A DNA stretch of 64,000 nt from Micromonospora zingiberis. Lineage in GTDB: Bacteria; Actinomycetota; Actinomycetes; Mycobacteriales; Micromonosporaceae. Of this stretch, positions 27,281-35,613 are shown one piece after another. The stretch lies in NCBI RefSeq assembly GCF_004331455.1, contig NZ_SJJR01000001.1, positions 62,001 through 126,000 on the forward strand, written 5' to 3'. A model generated the notes under the pieces. The model did no database searches. It was not told the origin of the DNA and saw nothing but the letters and a program-made list of their open reading frames with translations. The stretch's first letter is position 1. Each line of letters starts with the position of its first letter. The translations under genes and the position numbers were made by a program.

Positions 27281-28093
27281 CTAAAAGCGGGTGTGACCTG
27301 CCGCGAACTGTCGCGCGACGAGACCGGACAGGGCCTCGTGGGTCTCCTCGTCGGCCGCCACGAGCAGGCCGCCCACGCCGGTGCGCGGCGGTTGCCCGGC
27401 CAGCCCGGTGACCACGCAGCCGGCGGCCCGGCACAGGGCCAGGCCGGCGGCGAAGTGGACGCTGTCGCCCACCGGGCCGTCGGTGACGTACCCGGCGCGC
27501 CGGCCGGCGGCCACCCAGGCCACGGCCAGCGTGGTCGACACCACCCGGGGCCGGAAACGCGCCACGAAGTCCGGCTCGGCGAGCAGCCGGACCGCCCGGA
27601 ACACCGGCGCGTTGGGATGGGGCGGATCGAGGTTGACCTCGACCAGCCCGGAGGCGGCCGACGGCTCCATCGGCTCGTCGCGTCCGTCGCGGCGTACCCG
27701 GGCCTGGTTGCCGTCGGTCCAGAACACCTCGGCCGCGAACGGGTCCGCGCAGGCGGCGACGGTCGGCGTCCCGTCCACGCGCAGGGCGACGTTCACCGAG
27801 GCGAGCATCGTACGTGCGGCGTAGTTCAGCGTCCCGCACAGCGGATCGACCAGCCAGGTACGGCCGTTGTCGCCGGCACCGGTACGCCCGCTCTCCTCGG
27901 CCAGCACCTGGTCGCCGGGGCGGACCTCCCGGAGCACCCTGAGGATGGCCTGTTCCGCCTCGATGTCGGCGACGGTGGCGAAGTCACCGGCCGCCTTCGC
28001 CGTACGGGCCAGTGTCGTCCCGTAGCGGGCAAGGACCACCGCCGCGCCGCGCTGGGCGGCGGTGACGGCCAACTCCGCGTCGCTCAGCGCCAT
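27281..28093 (-). CDS. Inositol-monophosphatase-like protein with altered metal site
   Basis: Belongs to the FIG/IMPase/fructose-1,6-bisphosphatase fold, 270 residues from the ATG at 28093. The first glutamate ligand is kept (VLAEESG). The motif that is normally WxxDPxDGTxNF reads WLVDPLCGTLNY, so the second Asp is Cys. The C-terminal WDxAAG motif reads VHFAAGLALCRAAG, replacing its Asp by His. Loss of two metal ligands makes ordinary Mg-dependent phosphatase activity doubtful. It may bind another metal, or have become a binding or regulatory protein. Confidence 0.85.
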   Translation of the reverse strand: MALSDAELAVTAAQRGAAVVLARYGTTLARTAKAAGDFATVADIEAEQAILRVLREVRPGDQVLAEESGRTGAGDNGRTWLVDPLCGTLNYAARTMLASVNVALRVDGTPTVAACADPFAAEVFWTDGNQARVRRDGRDEPMEPSAASGLVEVNLDPPHPNAPVFRAVRLLAEPDFVARFRPRVVSTTLAVAWVAAGRRAGYVTDGPVGDSVHFAAGLALCRAAGCVVTGLAGQPPRTGVGGLLVAADEETHEALSGLVARQFAAGHTRF

Positions 28094-28235
28094 CGGATGC
28101 CGCCGCCGCTGCCCGACCGGGCGAGCCCGCCGGGGCGACCGGGCCGCTGAGGGCGGCGGTGTCGACGACGACCAAGGCGAGTGGGTGTCACCCCGCCAGC
28201 ATGGCACCCCACGGCCGGCCCGCTGGGGTGCGAGG

Positions 28236-29813
28236 TCAGCGCCGAGCGGTCGGCGACGGGGTGGCGCTGCCACCCTGCGGTGCCTCAAGGGACATCAGGT
28301 CCACGATGGCCGCCCGGTCGGCCGCCGACGGCAGTCCCCACCCCGGGCGGTAGCCGTACACCTCGCGAAGTGGGGTGGAGGTGGTTCGGCCGCCGAGGAT
28401 CTCGACGGCGTCGGCGTCGATCAGCCCTGGATGTTCGACGCCGCACGCCTCGGCGACCTTCATCAGGTCCCGCCGCAGGGTCTTCACGTAGTGCGCGGCC
28501 CGGACCGCCTTCGACCTCGGGTCGAGGCCACGGGCCAGCCAGGCGTTCTGGGTGGCCACACCGGTCGGGCAGGTGTCGGCGTGGCACTTCTGAGCCTGGA
28601 TGCACCCGATCGCCAGCATCGCCTCCCGGCCGACGGCCACCAGGTCGCAGCCGAGCGCGAAGGCGACCGTCGCGTTGTCGGGCAGGCCCAGCTTGCCGGA
28701 GCCGACGAAGACCACCTGCTCGTGCAGATCACGTTCGGCGAAGGTCGAGTAGACCCGGCTGAAGCCCTGTTGGAACGGCAGCGACACCGAGTCGCTGAAG
28801 ATCAGTGGCGCGGCGCCGGTGCCACCCTCGCCGCCGTCGACGGTGACGAAGTCGACGCCGCGACCGGTGTCGCGCATCAGGTCGGTCAGTTCGGTCCAGA
28901 AGTCGAGATCACCGACGGCGGACTTGATGCCGACCGGCAGGCCGGTCTCGGCGGCCAGCAGTTCCACCCAGTCGAGCAGGCTGTCGCAGTCGGAGAACTC
29001 GGCGTGCCGCGACGGGCTCACGCAGTCCCGGCCGACCGGGATGCCCCGGGTCGCGGCGATCTCCGCCGACACCTTCGCCGCCGGTAGCAGGCCGCCGAGG
29101 CTGGGCTTGGCGCCCTGGCTGAGTTTGATCTCCAGCGCCCGCACCGGCGCCTCGGCCACCAGGTCCTTCAGGCGGGCCAGGTCGAAACGGCCCCGATCGT
29201 CGCGGCAACCGAAGTACGCGGTGCCGAGCTGGAAGACCAACTCACCGCCGTGCCGGTGGTACGGCGACAGCCCACCCTCGCCGGTGTTGTGCAGGCAACC
29301 GGCGAGCGCCGCGCCACGGTTCAACGCCTCGACCGCCGGCCCGGACAGCGAGCCGAAGCTCATCCCCGAGATGGTCACCACCGATTCCGGCCGGAACGCA
29401 CGGGCCCGTCCCCGGGGCGCGCCGAGCACCTTCGCGCACGGCAACCGCACCTCGTGCCCGACGGTCGGCGCGGACGGTGGCACCGCCCGACCGAACGTAC
29501 GGTGCTTGATGATGGGGTAGCCGGGGGTGAACTCGATGTCGTTGTCGGTGCCGAACCCGAAGTAGTTGTTCTGCTGCTTGGCCGAGGCGTACACCCACCG
29601 CCGCTGGTCGCGGGTAAATGGTCGTTCCTCGTCGTTGCCGGCCACGATGTACTGCCGCAGCTCCGGCCCGACCGATTCCAGCAGGTAGCGGACCCGGCCG
29701 AGGAGCGGGAAGTTGCGCAGCAGCGCGTGTTCGCGTTGCAGCAGATCCCGGGCGGCGAGTGCGGCGACGGCGGCGACGGCGGCGGCGGGTACGGCGTGAC
29801 GGGCCCATCTCAT
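28236..29813 (-). CDS. FMN-binding glutamate-synthase-like protein
   Basis: Stand-alone homologue of the central/FMN domain of glutamate synthase, 525 residues from the ATG at 29813, with an N-terminal hydrophobic anchor (VPAAAVAAVAALAA). The FMN/ammonia-channel core is visible: VVTISGMSFGSLSGPAVEAL, the GLSPYH segment, EIKLSQGAKPSLGG, and DGGEGGTGAAP. The 3Fe-4S cysteines are conserved in CIQAQKCHADTCPTGVATQ. There is no glutaminase domain, so ammonia or another partner must provide nitrogen, or the reaction differs. Such proteins are common in actinobacteria but their substrate is not established. Confidence 0.9.
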   Translation of the reverse strand: MRWARHAVPAAAVAAVAALAARDLLQREHALLRNFPLLGRVRYLLESVGPELRQYIVAGNDEERPFTRDQRRWVYASAKQQNNYFGFGTDNDIEFTPGYPIIKHRTFGRAVPPSAPTVGHEVRLPCAKVLGAPRGRARAFRPESVVTISGMSFGSLSGPAVEALNRGAALAGCLHNTGEGGLSPYHRHGGELVFQLGTAYFGCRDDRGRFDLARLKDLVAEAPVRALEIKLSQGAKPSLGGLLPAAKVSAEIAATRGIPVGRDCVSPSRHAEFSDCDSLLDWVELLAAETGLPVGIKSAVGDLDFWTELTDLMRDTGRGVDFVTVDGGEGGTGAAPLIFSDSVSLPFQQGFSRVYSTFAERDLHEQVVFVGSGKLGLPDNATVAFALGCDLVAVGREAMLAIGCIQAQKCHADTCPTGVATQNAWLARGLDPRSKAVRAAHYVKTLRRDLMKVAEACGVEHPGLIDADAVEILGGRTTSTPLREVYGYRPGWGLPSAADRAAIVDLMSLEAPQGGSATPSPTARR

Positions 29814-29991
29814 CTCGCCACACTTTCCGCCGCCGTGCCTGGCCAAACGTGCCGTCAGCGGGTGTCGTCCCGCCCGTGGCCCAGCTTCGGGCCCGCCGGG
29901 CCCGGTACGGCTCGGCCGGTGGCGTTTCCTCCGTGGGCCAGCCGGGTAGGTCGGGCCGGACGAACCATCCGTCCCTGTGGAGGACCATCCG

Positions 29992-31137
29992 ATGCGAGAC
30001 AATTTCGGTGACGCGGTGGGGGAGACCCTCCGTTCGATACTTCTTTTCCTGCCCAGAGCCGTCGCCTTCGTGGCGATCCTGGTGGCCGGTTGGCTGATCG
30101 CCAAGGCGGTCCTGAAGATCGTGGACCGGCTGCTGGAGCGCGTCGGCTTCGACCGCGCCGTCGAGCGCGGCGGCATCCGTCGGGCCCTGGCCCACTCCCG
30201 GTACGACGCCAGCGACATCGTCGCCCGGCTGGCCTACTACGGCGTCCTGCTGCTCACCCTCTACCTGGCGTTCGGTATCTGGGGGCCGAACCCGATCTCG
30301 GACCTGATCGCCGGCGTCATCGCCTGGCTGCCGCGCGCCTTCGTCGCGATCGTCATCGTGGTCGTCGCGGCGGCGATCGCCAGCGCGGTGAAGGACATCA
30401 TCTCCGGGGCACTCGGCGGCCTGTCGTACGGCCGGCTGCTGGCCACCATCGCCTCGGCGTTCATCCTCGGTCTCGGCATCATCGCCGCGCTCAACCAGGT
30501 GGGGGTCGCCACCGCGGTGACCACTCCGGTGCTGATCGCCGTGCTGGCCACCGTCGGCGGCATCCTGGTCGTCGGTGTCGGTGGCGGACTGGTCCGGCCC
30601 ATGCAGAGCCGTTGGGAGTCCTGGCTGTCCCGCGCCGAGCAGGAGTCGCGGACCATCACCGAGCACGCCCGGGCCTACTCCGCCGGCCGCCGCGACGCCG
30701 AGCAGCGCCGCGCCGAGCAGCGCCGCGCCGAGCAGCGCCGCGCCGAGCAGCGCCGCGCCGAGCAGCGCTTCGCCGAGCCGGCCGGCCCCGCTGCCACCAC
30801 CGAGCCGAGCTTTGCCGCACCGGCCGGCACCGAGCCGAGCTTTGCCGCACCGGCCCCCGCCGAGCCGAGCTTCAGCGCGGCGGCCCCCGCCGCGACCACC
30901 TCGGCCGCGCCGCTGCACACCGGGCCGGCAGGCGTCTCCGGGTACGACGATCCGGAGGCCACCCAGGTGGTCAACGCCCCCGGCATCGACAGCGACCCGA
31001 CGACCCCGCTGCCGCGCCAGGACGACCCGGAGGCCACCCAGATCACCGCACCGGCACCCGAGGTGCCGGCGCAGCGCGGCTCCGACGACAGCGACTCGAC
31101 GATGATCCTGCCGAGGACCGACGAACCCCGCCGCTGA
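29992..31137 (+). CDS. Small-conductance mechanosensitive channel-like membrane protein with repetitive tail
   Basis: 381 residues from the ATG at 29992 (GGAGG at 29979-29983). The N-terminal half (1-205) has about five hydrophobic helices with Gly/Ala-rich pore-like segments (FVAILVAGWLIAKAVLKIVDR, split by charges), as in CmpX/MscS-related TM-helix-repeat proteins. No MscS beta-domain follows. The tail has five AEQR(R/F) units (about residues 236-260), three EPSF units, then DDPEATQVV, DDPEATQIT and DSTMILP. These acidic Thr motifs resemble Ser/Thr-kinase sites that FHA domains read, which is an inference. Confidence 0.8.
   Translation: MRDNFGDAVGETLRSILLFLPRAVAFVAILVAGWLIAKAVLKIVDRLLERVGFDRAVERGGIRRALAHSRYDASDIVARLAYYGVLLLTLYLAFGIWGPNPISDLIAGVIAWLPRAFVAIVIVVVAAAIASAVKDIISGALGGLSYGRLLATIASAFILGLGIIAALNQVGVATAVTTPVLIAVLATVGGILVVGVGGGLVRPMQSRWESWLSRAEQESRTITEHARAYSAGRRDAEQRRAEQRRAEQRRAEQRRAEQRFAEPAGPAATTEPSFAAPAGTEPSFAAPAPAEPSFSAAAPAATTSAAPLHTGPAGVSGYDDPEATQVVNAPGIDSDPTTPLPRQDDPEATQITAPAPEVPAQRGSDDSDSTMILPRTDEPRR
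30697..30771 (+). repeat. 15-bp in-frame tandem repeat, five copies
   Basis: Five near-identical units of GCCGAGCAGCGCCGC encode AEQRR; the last unit ends in TTC (Phe). The frame-preserving 15-bp period could change copy number without breaking the gene. Confidence 0.9.
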
Positions 31138-31141
31138 CACC

Positions 31142-31180
31142 CGCGCGGTGACGGGGTCCGGGCGGTCCCGTCACCGCGCG
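31142..31180 (+). terminator. Strong hairpin after the channel-like gene
   Basis: Perfect 14-bp inverted repeat CGCGCGGTGACGGG (31142-31155) with complement 31167-31180 and an 11-nt loop, five bases after the stop. Confidence 0.72.
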
Positions 31181-31321
31181 AAATGCGGGCAGCGTCGCGC
31201 CCCGCCGCCCGCTACCATCGCCGCCATGAACTGGCGACATTGATGCCCCACCCGAGGCCGTGGGCCGCCTGCGGTCGCCGTAGCACCGGCGTCCGTCAAC
31301 CCGTCCCACCCGGAAGGCCTC

Positions 31322-32569
31322 ATGATTCCCACCCCCGCAGGTGGCCGCCGCCTGGCGTCCACCCTCTACGCGTACGCGTTCCTCACCGACCTGGTCCTGC
31401 TCTACCCGGTGTACGCCCTGCTGTTCGCCGACAGTGGCCTGTCGGTCGGGCAGATCTCCTCGCTGTTCGTGATCTGGTCGGTGGCCAGCATCGCCCTGGA
31501 GGTGCCCTCCGGCGCCTGGGCCGACGCCACCTCGCGGCGCCTGATGCTCTGCCTCGCGCCGCTGTGCACCGCCGCCGGCTTTGCCCTCTGGACGCTCGTG
31601 CCGACCTATCCGGCGTTCGCCATCGGGTTCGTGCTCTGGGGAGCCGGCGGTGCACTCGCCTCTGGTGCGCTCGAAGCACTGGTCTTCGACGAACTCGACC
31701 ATCTCGGCGTCGCCCACCGCTACGCCCGCACCATCGGCCGGGCCCGCACCGCCGGCACCATCGGCGTACTCGGGTCGATCCTGCTGGCCGGGCCGGTACT
31801 CGGGCTCGGCGGTTATCCCGCGATCGGCCTGGCCAGTGTCGCGGCGTGCCTGCTCGCCGCCGCCGTCGCCGCCCGCTTCCCCGAACACCGCCGGCCCGCC
31901 GGCACGGTCAGCGAAGCACCGGACCCGGCCGCCGACGAGCCCAACTGGTGGCAGGGCCTGCGCAGTGGGGTCGCCGAGGCCCGGCGGGACCGCCGGGTAC
32001 GCGCCGGCGTGCTGCTGGTCGCGGTGGTGACCGCGACCTGGGGCGCACTGGAGGAGTACACCCCCCTGCTGGCCCGGGACACCGGCGTCGCCCTGACCAC
32101 GGTGCCGCTGCTGCTCCTGCTCCTCGCGATCGGGCAGGTGGCCGGTGGCCTGCTCGCACCGGTCGGCGAGCGGCTGCACACCCGGGGGTACGCCCTCCTG
32201 CTGGTCGGTTCGGCACTGGCCCTGGCCGGTGGCGCGTTGTTGCGGCATCCGGCCGGCTTCCTGCTGCTCGCCGGGGCGTTCTGCGGTTTCCAACTCGCCT
32301 CGGTCCTGGCCGACGCACGGTTGCAGGCCAGGATCACCGGCACGGAACGGGCCACCGTCACCTCGCTGGCCGGAATGTCGACCGAGCTGATCACCATCGC
32401 CGTCTACATCGGGTACGGCGTGGTGGCCACCGCTACCGGCAACGAGGTGGCCTTCGCCGTCGCCGCCCTGCCGTACCTGCTGATCGCGGTGCTGATGCTG
32501 GGCGGGGGCCGACCGCATCCGACGCGAGCGGTGACCGACCCCGTGCCACCCGCCCGGAGCGTCGCGTGA
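31322..32569 (+). CDS. Major facilitator superfamily transporter
   Basis: 415 residues, ATG at 31322 with GGAAGG upstream. About twelve hydrophobic helices; helix 1 region reads LYAYAFLTDLVLLYPVYALL. The loop between helices 2 and 3 is IALEVPSGAWADATSRRLML, the MFS motif A variant G-x-W-A-D-x-x-S-R-R. Substrate unknown; the group includes drug efflux proteins and permeases of unknown cargo. It is monocistronic. The 3' end and the bases after it are partly duplicated. Confidence 0.87.
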   Translation: MIPTPAGGRRLASTLYAYAFLTDLVLLYPVYALLFADSGLSVGQISSLFVIWSVASIALEVPSGAWADATSRRLMLCLAPLCTAAGFALWTLVPTYPAFAIGFVLWGAGGALASGALEALVFDELDHLGVAHRYARTIGRARTAGTIGVLGSILLAGPVLGLGGYPAIGLASVAACLLAAAVAARFPEHRRPAGTVSEAPDPAADEPNWWQGLRSGVAEARRDRRVRAGVLLVAVVTATWGALEEYTPLLARDTGVALTTVPLLLLLLAIGQVAGGLLAPVGERLHTRGYALLLVGSALALAGGALLRHPAGFLLLAGAFCGFQLASVLADARLQARITGTERATVTSLAGMSTELITIAVYIGYGVVATATGNEVAFAVAALPYLLIAVLMLGGGRPHPTRAVTDPVPPARSVA

Positions 32570-32706
32570 TCCCCGCTCGGCCGCCGGGGGCCGGCGTGAC
32601 GAGCGTGGCGGCCTGGGCGCCGCCACCGGCGTGCCGGCCCGAAGCGTCGCGTGGCCGGAGGGCGGCGTGACGAGCGTGGCGCCCTGGGCGGTGACCGGCG
32701 TCCGGC
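32551..32706. repeat. Degenerate tandem duplication beyond the MFS gene
   Basis: GCCCGGAGCGTCGCGTG in the last codons of the MFS gene (32552-32568) recurs at 32637-32653, and GGCGTGACGAGCGTGGCG (32593-32610) recurs at 32664-32681. The intervals differ (about 85 and 71), so the second copy has lost bases. The rest to 32814 continues with GTGACCGGCGTGCCGG-like degenerate units and no gene. Confidence 0.6.
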
Positions 32707-32814
32707 CCGGGCGTGGTGACCGTCAGCGGTCTGGGCCGTGACCGGCGTGCCGGCTTGGGTGGTGGCGTGGCGTGCTGCGGTCTGACCGGCGTGCGGGTAG
32801 CAGGCGGGCGGTCG

Positions 32815-33234
32815 TCAGGGCTGGTCGACGTCCAGGTAGACCCATCGGCCGTCGGCGCGGACGAAGCGGCTGCGCTCGGTCATCGTGCCGGTCTGGGTGC
32901 CCTCGCGGTAGTGGGCGCGGAACTCGACGGTGCCCGTGCTGTCGAACAGCCCACCCTGCTCGGTGGCGACGACCTCAAGCCCGGTCCACCGCTGGCCCGG
33001 ATCGAGCGGCAGCCGCGCCGGCCGGGTGCTGGTGTGCCAAGTGCGCAGCAGGTAGTCCGAGTCACCGACGGCGAAGGCGGCGTACCGGGAACGCATCAGC
33101 GCCTCGGCCGTCGGCGCCTGCGCCGCACCGCTGTGCAGCCGCCCGCAACAGTCCGGGTACGGCAGGCCCCGCCCGCACGGGCAGGCCCCGATCGGGTCGA
33201 CCCGCGCCGACCCTCTGCTGTCTTGTCTGGCCAT
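32815..33234 (-). CDS. YchJ family SEC-C motif protein
   Basis: Small conserved protein of unknown cellular role, 139 residues from the ATG at 33234 (GAGGA seven bases upstream). The N-terminal SEC-C zinc motif is CPCGRGLPYPDCCG. The YchJ domain follows with ALMRSRYAAFAVGDSDYLL, TWHTSTRP and the terminal RFVRADGRWVYLDVDQP. The full-length match to the UPF0225/YchJ family supports the call. Confidence 0.92.
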   Translation of the reverse strand: MARQDSRGSARVDPIGACPCGRGLPYPDCCGRLHSGAAQAPTAEALMRSRYAAFAVGDSDYLLRTWHTSTRPARLPLDPGQRWTGLEVVATEQGGLFDSTGTVEFRAHYREGTQTGTMTERSRFVRADGRWVYLDVDQP

Positions 33235-33313
33235 CCCGCCATCCTCGCCGCGCGCATCTGGGCCGGACACGCCGGGGTACCCCGTCACCCAGGGCATCGG
33301 GAGCGATGGATGG

Positions 33314-33319
33314 TAAGTT
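33314..33319 (+). promoter_or_regulatory. Leaderless-type -10 element before the MBL gene
   Basis: TAAGTT lies seven bases before the ATG at 33326, the spacing expected when transcription starts on the start codon. No ribosome site is present, which supports a leaderless mRNA. A -35 is not clear. Confidence 0.45.
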
Positions 33320-33325
33320 GCGCCG

Positions 33326-34045
33326 ATGGCGCGGTCACCCGTAATCGCCCTCGCTCCCGGCGTCTGGCGCATCCCCACCGTCGGCCGGGCCTTCATCAAC
33401 TCGTACGCCCTGGAAAGTGACGACGGCAGCGTCACCCTGGTGGACTGCGGGGTGAAGCGGGCACCGGCCCGGATCGTGCGAGGGCTCGCCGCGATCGGCA
33501 AACGCCCCGCCGACGTCACCCGGATCGTGCTCACCCATGCCCACCCCGATCATGTCGGTGGGGCGGCCGAGGTGGCCCGCCGTACCGGCGCCACGCTCGC
33601 CCTGCACGCCGCCGACGTGCCGTACGCCGAGGCGGGCGAGTCGCCGCCGCGCGACCCGACGATCCGTGGTGCCCGGTTGTTTACCCGGCTGGCCTCGGGG
33701 CGTTTCCCCGCCTTCGAGGTGGCCCAGCCGCTGGCCGACGGGGACCTGCTCGACGACGTCGGCGGCGGGCTGCGCGTACTGCACACCCCGGGTCACTCAC
33801 CGGGGCACGTCTCGCTGCTGCACGAACCGACCCGGGTGCTGATCACCGGCGACGCGTTGTTCAACGTGTCCGGCGTCCGGTGGCCGGTGAAGCTGTTCTG
33901 CACCGACTTCGAGATGACCCAACTCACCGCCCACGTGCTCGGTGAACTGGAGTACGACGTGGCCGCCTTCACCCACGGCCCGGAGATCACCGACCGGGCC
34001 CGGGAACGGGTGCGGGAATTCCTCACGCGACTGTCCCGCGAGTAG
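33326..34045 (+). CDS. MBL-fold metallo-hydrolase
   Basis: Beta-lactamase-fold hydrolase, 239 residues. The zinc motif THAHPDHVGG (HxHxDH), then TPGHSPGHVSLL and TGDALFNVSG, match the glyoxalase II-like general group. The late ligand is in FTHGPEI. Substrate unknown: thioester, lactone or phosphoester are all possible. It is monocistronic and convergent with the histone-like gene; CGCCCCGG (about 34068) and CCGGGGCG (about 34103) could form a weak shared terminator. Confidence 0.9.
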   Translation: MARSPVIALAPGVWRIPTVGRAFINSYALESDDGSVTLVDCGVKRAPARIVRGLAAIGKRPADVTRIVLTHAHPDHVGGAAEVARRTGATLALHAADVPYAEAGESPPRDPTIRGARLFTRLASGRFPAFEVAQPLADGDLLDDVGGGLRVLHTPGHSPGHVSLLHEPTRVLITGDALFNVSGVRWPVKLFCTDFEMTQLTAHVLGELEYDVAAFTHGPEITDRARERVREFLTRLSRE

Positions 34046-34109
34046 GACGGCAGAACCACCGATCACGCCCCGGACCGGGCCCGCGCCTCCCCGACGAACG
34101 CCGGGGCGC

Positions 34110-34745
34110 TCACCGCGATCCGGTACGCGCACCCCGCCGGCTGCCGAACGACTCCATCGTCGTCGCCTTCTTCGCCGGTGTGGTGCTGGCCGCCCGGGAC
34201 CGTGACGCCGCTGCCTGCGAGGCCGTCGTCTTGCGCGTCGCCGTCTTCCTCGTGGTCGTCTTCTGCGCCGGCGCCGTCGAGCCGGCGGCCTTACCGACCG
34301 GGGCCCGCTTCGCCGCCGTACGCGTGGTTCCGGGAGTCTTCTTGGCCGCCGTCTTCGTGGCTCCGGGCGCCTTCTTCGCGGCCGTACGCGTCGCTCCGGG
34401 CGCCTTCCTCGCGGCTGTACGCGTCGCTCCGGACGCCTTCGCCACCGCCGCCGCCTTCTTGACCGCCGGCGCCGTCTTCGCGGCGTTTCCCGTCTTCGGG
34501 GTGGTGGTCTTCTTCGCCGCCGTCGCCTTCGCGGTGGGCCGACGGGTCGGCGTGGCCGTGGCGGAGACGGCCTTCTTGCGGGCGGCGCGCGGGGACGTCG
34601 CTGTGGGCCTACCGCCCGGCGACTTCGCGGCCGTGGCCCCGGTGGCCCGTTTCGACGCCGTGGCCACCTTCTTCGCCGCCACCTTGCGCGGCGCCGGAGC
34701 CTTGCGTGCTCCGGTGTGCTTCCTGGCTCGTCCTGCGTCCGCCAT
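34110..34745 (-). CDS. Histone H1-like Lys/Ala-rich DNA-binding protein
   Basis: 211 residues almost entirely of Ala, Lys, Arg, Thr and Pro, from the ATG at 34745 with GAGGAG six bases upstream. Residues about 105-155 contain an 11-residue repeat of the form KAPGATRTAAK, four copies with small changes. The composition is that of the C-terminal tails of eukaryotic H1 and of HupB/HBsu-like tails of actinobacteria, but the globular HU domain is missing. It is likely to bind DNA or RNA without sequence preference. The low-complexity sequence makes the exact frame extent certain but homology weak. Confidence 0.75.
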   Translation of the reverse strand: MADAGRARKHTGARKAPAPRKVAAKKVATASKRATGATAAKSPGGRPTATSPRAARKKAVSATATPTRRPTAKATAAKKTTTPKTGNAAKTAPAVKKAAAVAKASGATRTAARKAPGATRTAAKKAPGATKTAAKKTPGTTRTAAKRAPVGKAAGSTAPAQKTTTRKTATRKTTASQAAASRSRAASTTPAKKATTMESFGSRRGARTGSR

Positions 34746-34827
34746 CCGTCGCTCCTCGGGATCTGCCGTGGACGCACGGTCTTCCCGGCACTGCGACGGT
34801 CAAACGCCCGCGACCGGCCGTAGGGCC

Positions 34828-35436
34828 TCACGCCGTACGGGTAGCGAACACGATCACGTTGTCGACATACTCGCCGCTGCCCTGGTCGAACCGGCCACCG
34901 CAGGTGATCAGGCGCAACCCGGCGGCCGTGCCGGGACCGTAGACCAGGTCGGTGGGGAAGCTCTCCTTGGGGTACGCCTCGACAGCATCGACGGCGAACC
35001 GGACCACGGTGGCGTCGGCCCGAGCGATGTGGACGGTGTCGCCGGGACGCAGCCGTCCCAGCTCGAAGAAGACCGCCGGCCCATCCGGAGCGTCGACGTG
35101 GCCCACGAGCACCGCGTTGCCGGATTCACCCGGGCTGACCCCTGGCCGGTACCAACCAGCCACCCCGGGCCGATCCAACGGTGGCACCTCCAGCGCCCCC
35201 GCCCGATCAGCGGCGACCGGGACCAGCGGCGCGCGTACGCCGATGCGGGGAATCCGGACCTCGACGGGGTCGGCGCGGAGCAGCGGCGGCAAGCTCGGCG
35301 CGGTGACCAACTGCGGCGGCGGACCGGTGCCGTCGGGCTGTGGCGGCCGGGCTGGCAGCCTCGCCAGGCCGACGCCGACCAGCGCGAGCCCGGCCACCGC
35401 CAGCAGCGTGACCAGGAGGCGACCCAGCCCTCGCAC
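34828..35436 (-). CDS. Class F sortase
   Basis: Membrane-anchored cysteine transpeptidase that attaches proteins to the cell wall or to each other. Two GTG codons are in tandem; the second (35436) is six bases from GGGAGG and is preferred, giving 202 residues. One N-terminal transmembrane helix (LLVTLLAVAGLALVGVGLA). Catalytic His in NAVLVGHVD, Cys in LITCGG and Arg in GGRFD; the ending SGEYVDNVIVFA is that of class F. The next gene upstream encodes a possible surface substrate. Confidence 0.92.
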   Translation of the reverse strand: MRGLGRLLVTLLAVAGLALVGVGLARLPARPPQPDGTGPPPQLVTAPSLPPLLRADPVEVRIPRIGVRAPLVPVAADRAGALEVPPLDRPGVAGWYRPGVSPGESGNAVLVGHVDAPDGPAVFFELGRLRPGDTVHIARADATVVRFAVDAVEAYPKESFPTDLVYGPGTAAGLRLITCGGRFDQGSGEYVDNVIVFATRTA

Positions 35437-35494
35437 CACGTACCTCCCGTTCCCGCGTCCGGCGGCTTGCCTTCGTGAGGGGGTGCTCAGATGC

Positions 35495-35528
<34 letters not shown>

Positions 35529-35529
35529 G

Positions 35530-35565
35530 CGGGCACCCGGCACCGGGCCGTGACTCGGGTGCCCG
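35530..35565 (-). terminator. Hairpin after the Ig-like surface protein gene
   Basis: CGGGCACCCG (35530-35539) pairs perfectly with CGGGTGCCCG (35556-35565). On the minus strand it lies 49 bases beyond the stop of the gene ending at 35614, so it may separate that gene from the sortase gene. Confidence 0.55.
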
Positions 35566-35613
35566 TGCCGTGGCGCGGCGCGGGCACCCGTGGCCGGATG
35601 GAGTGTGAGTCGG

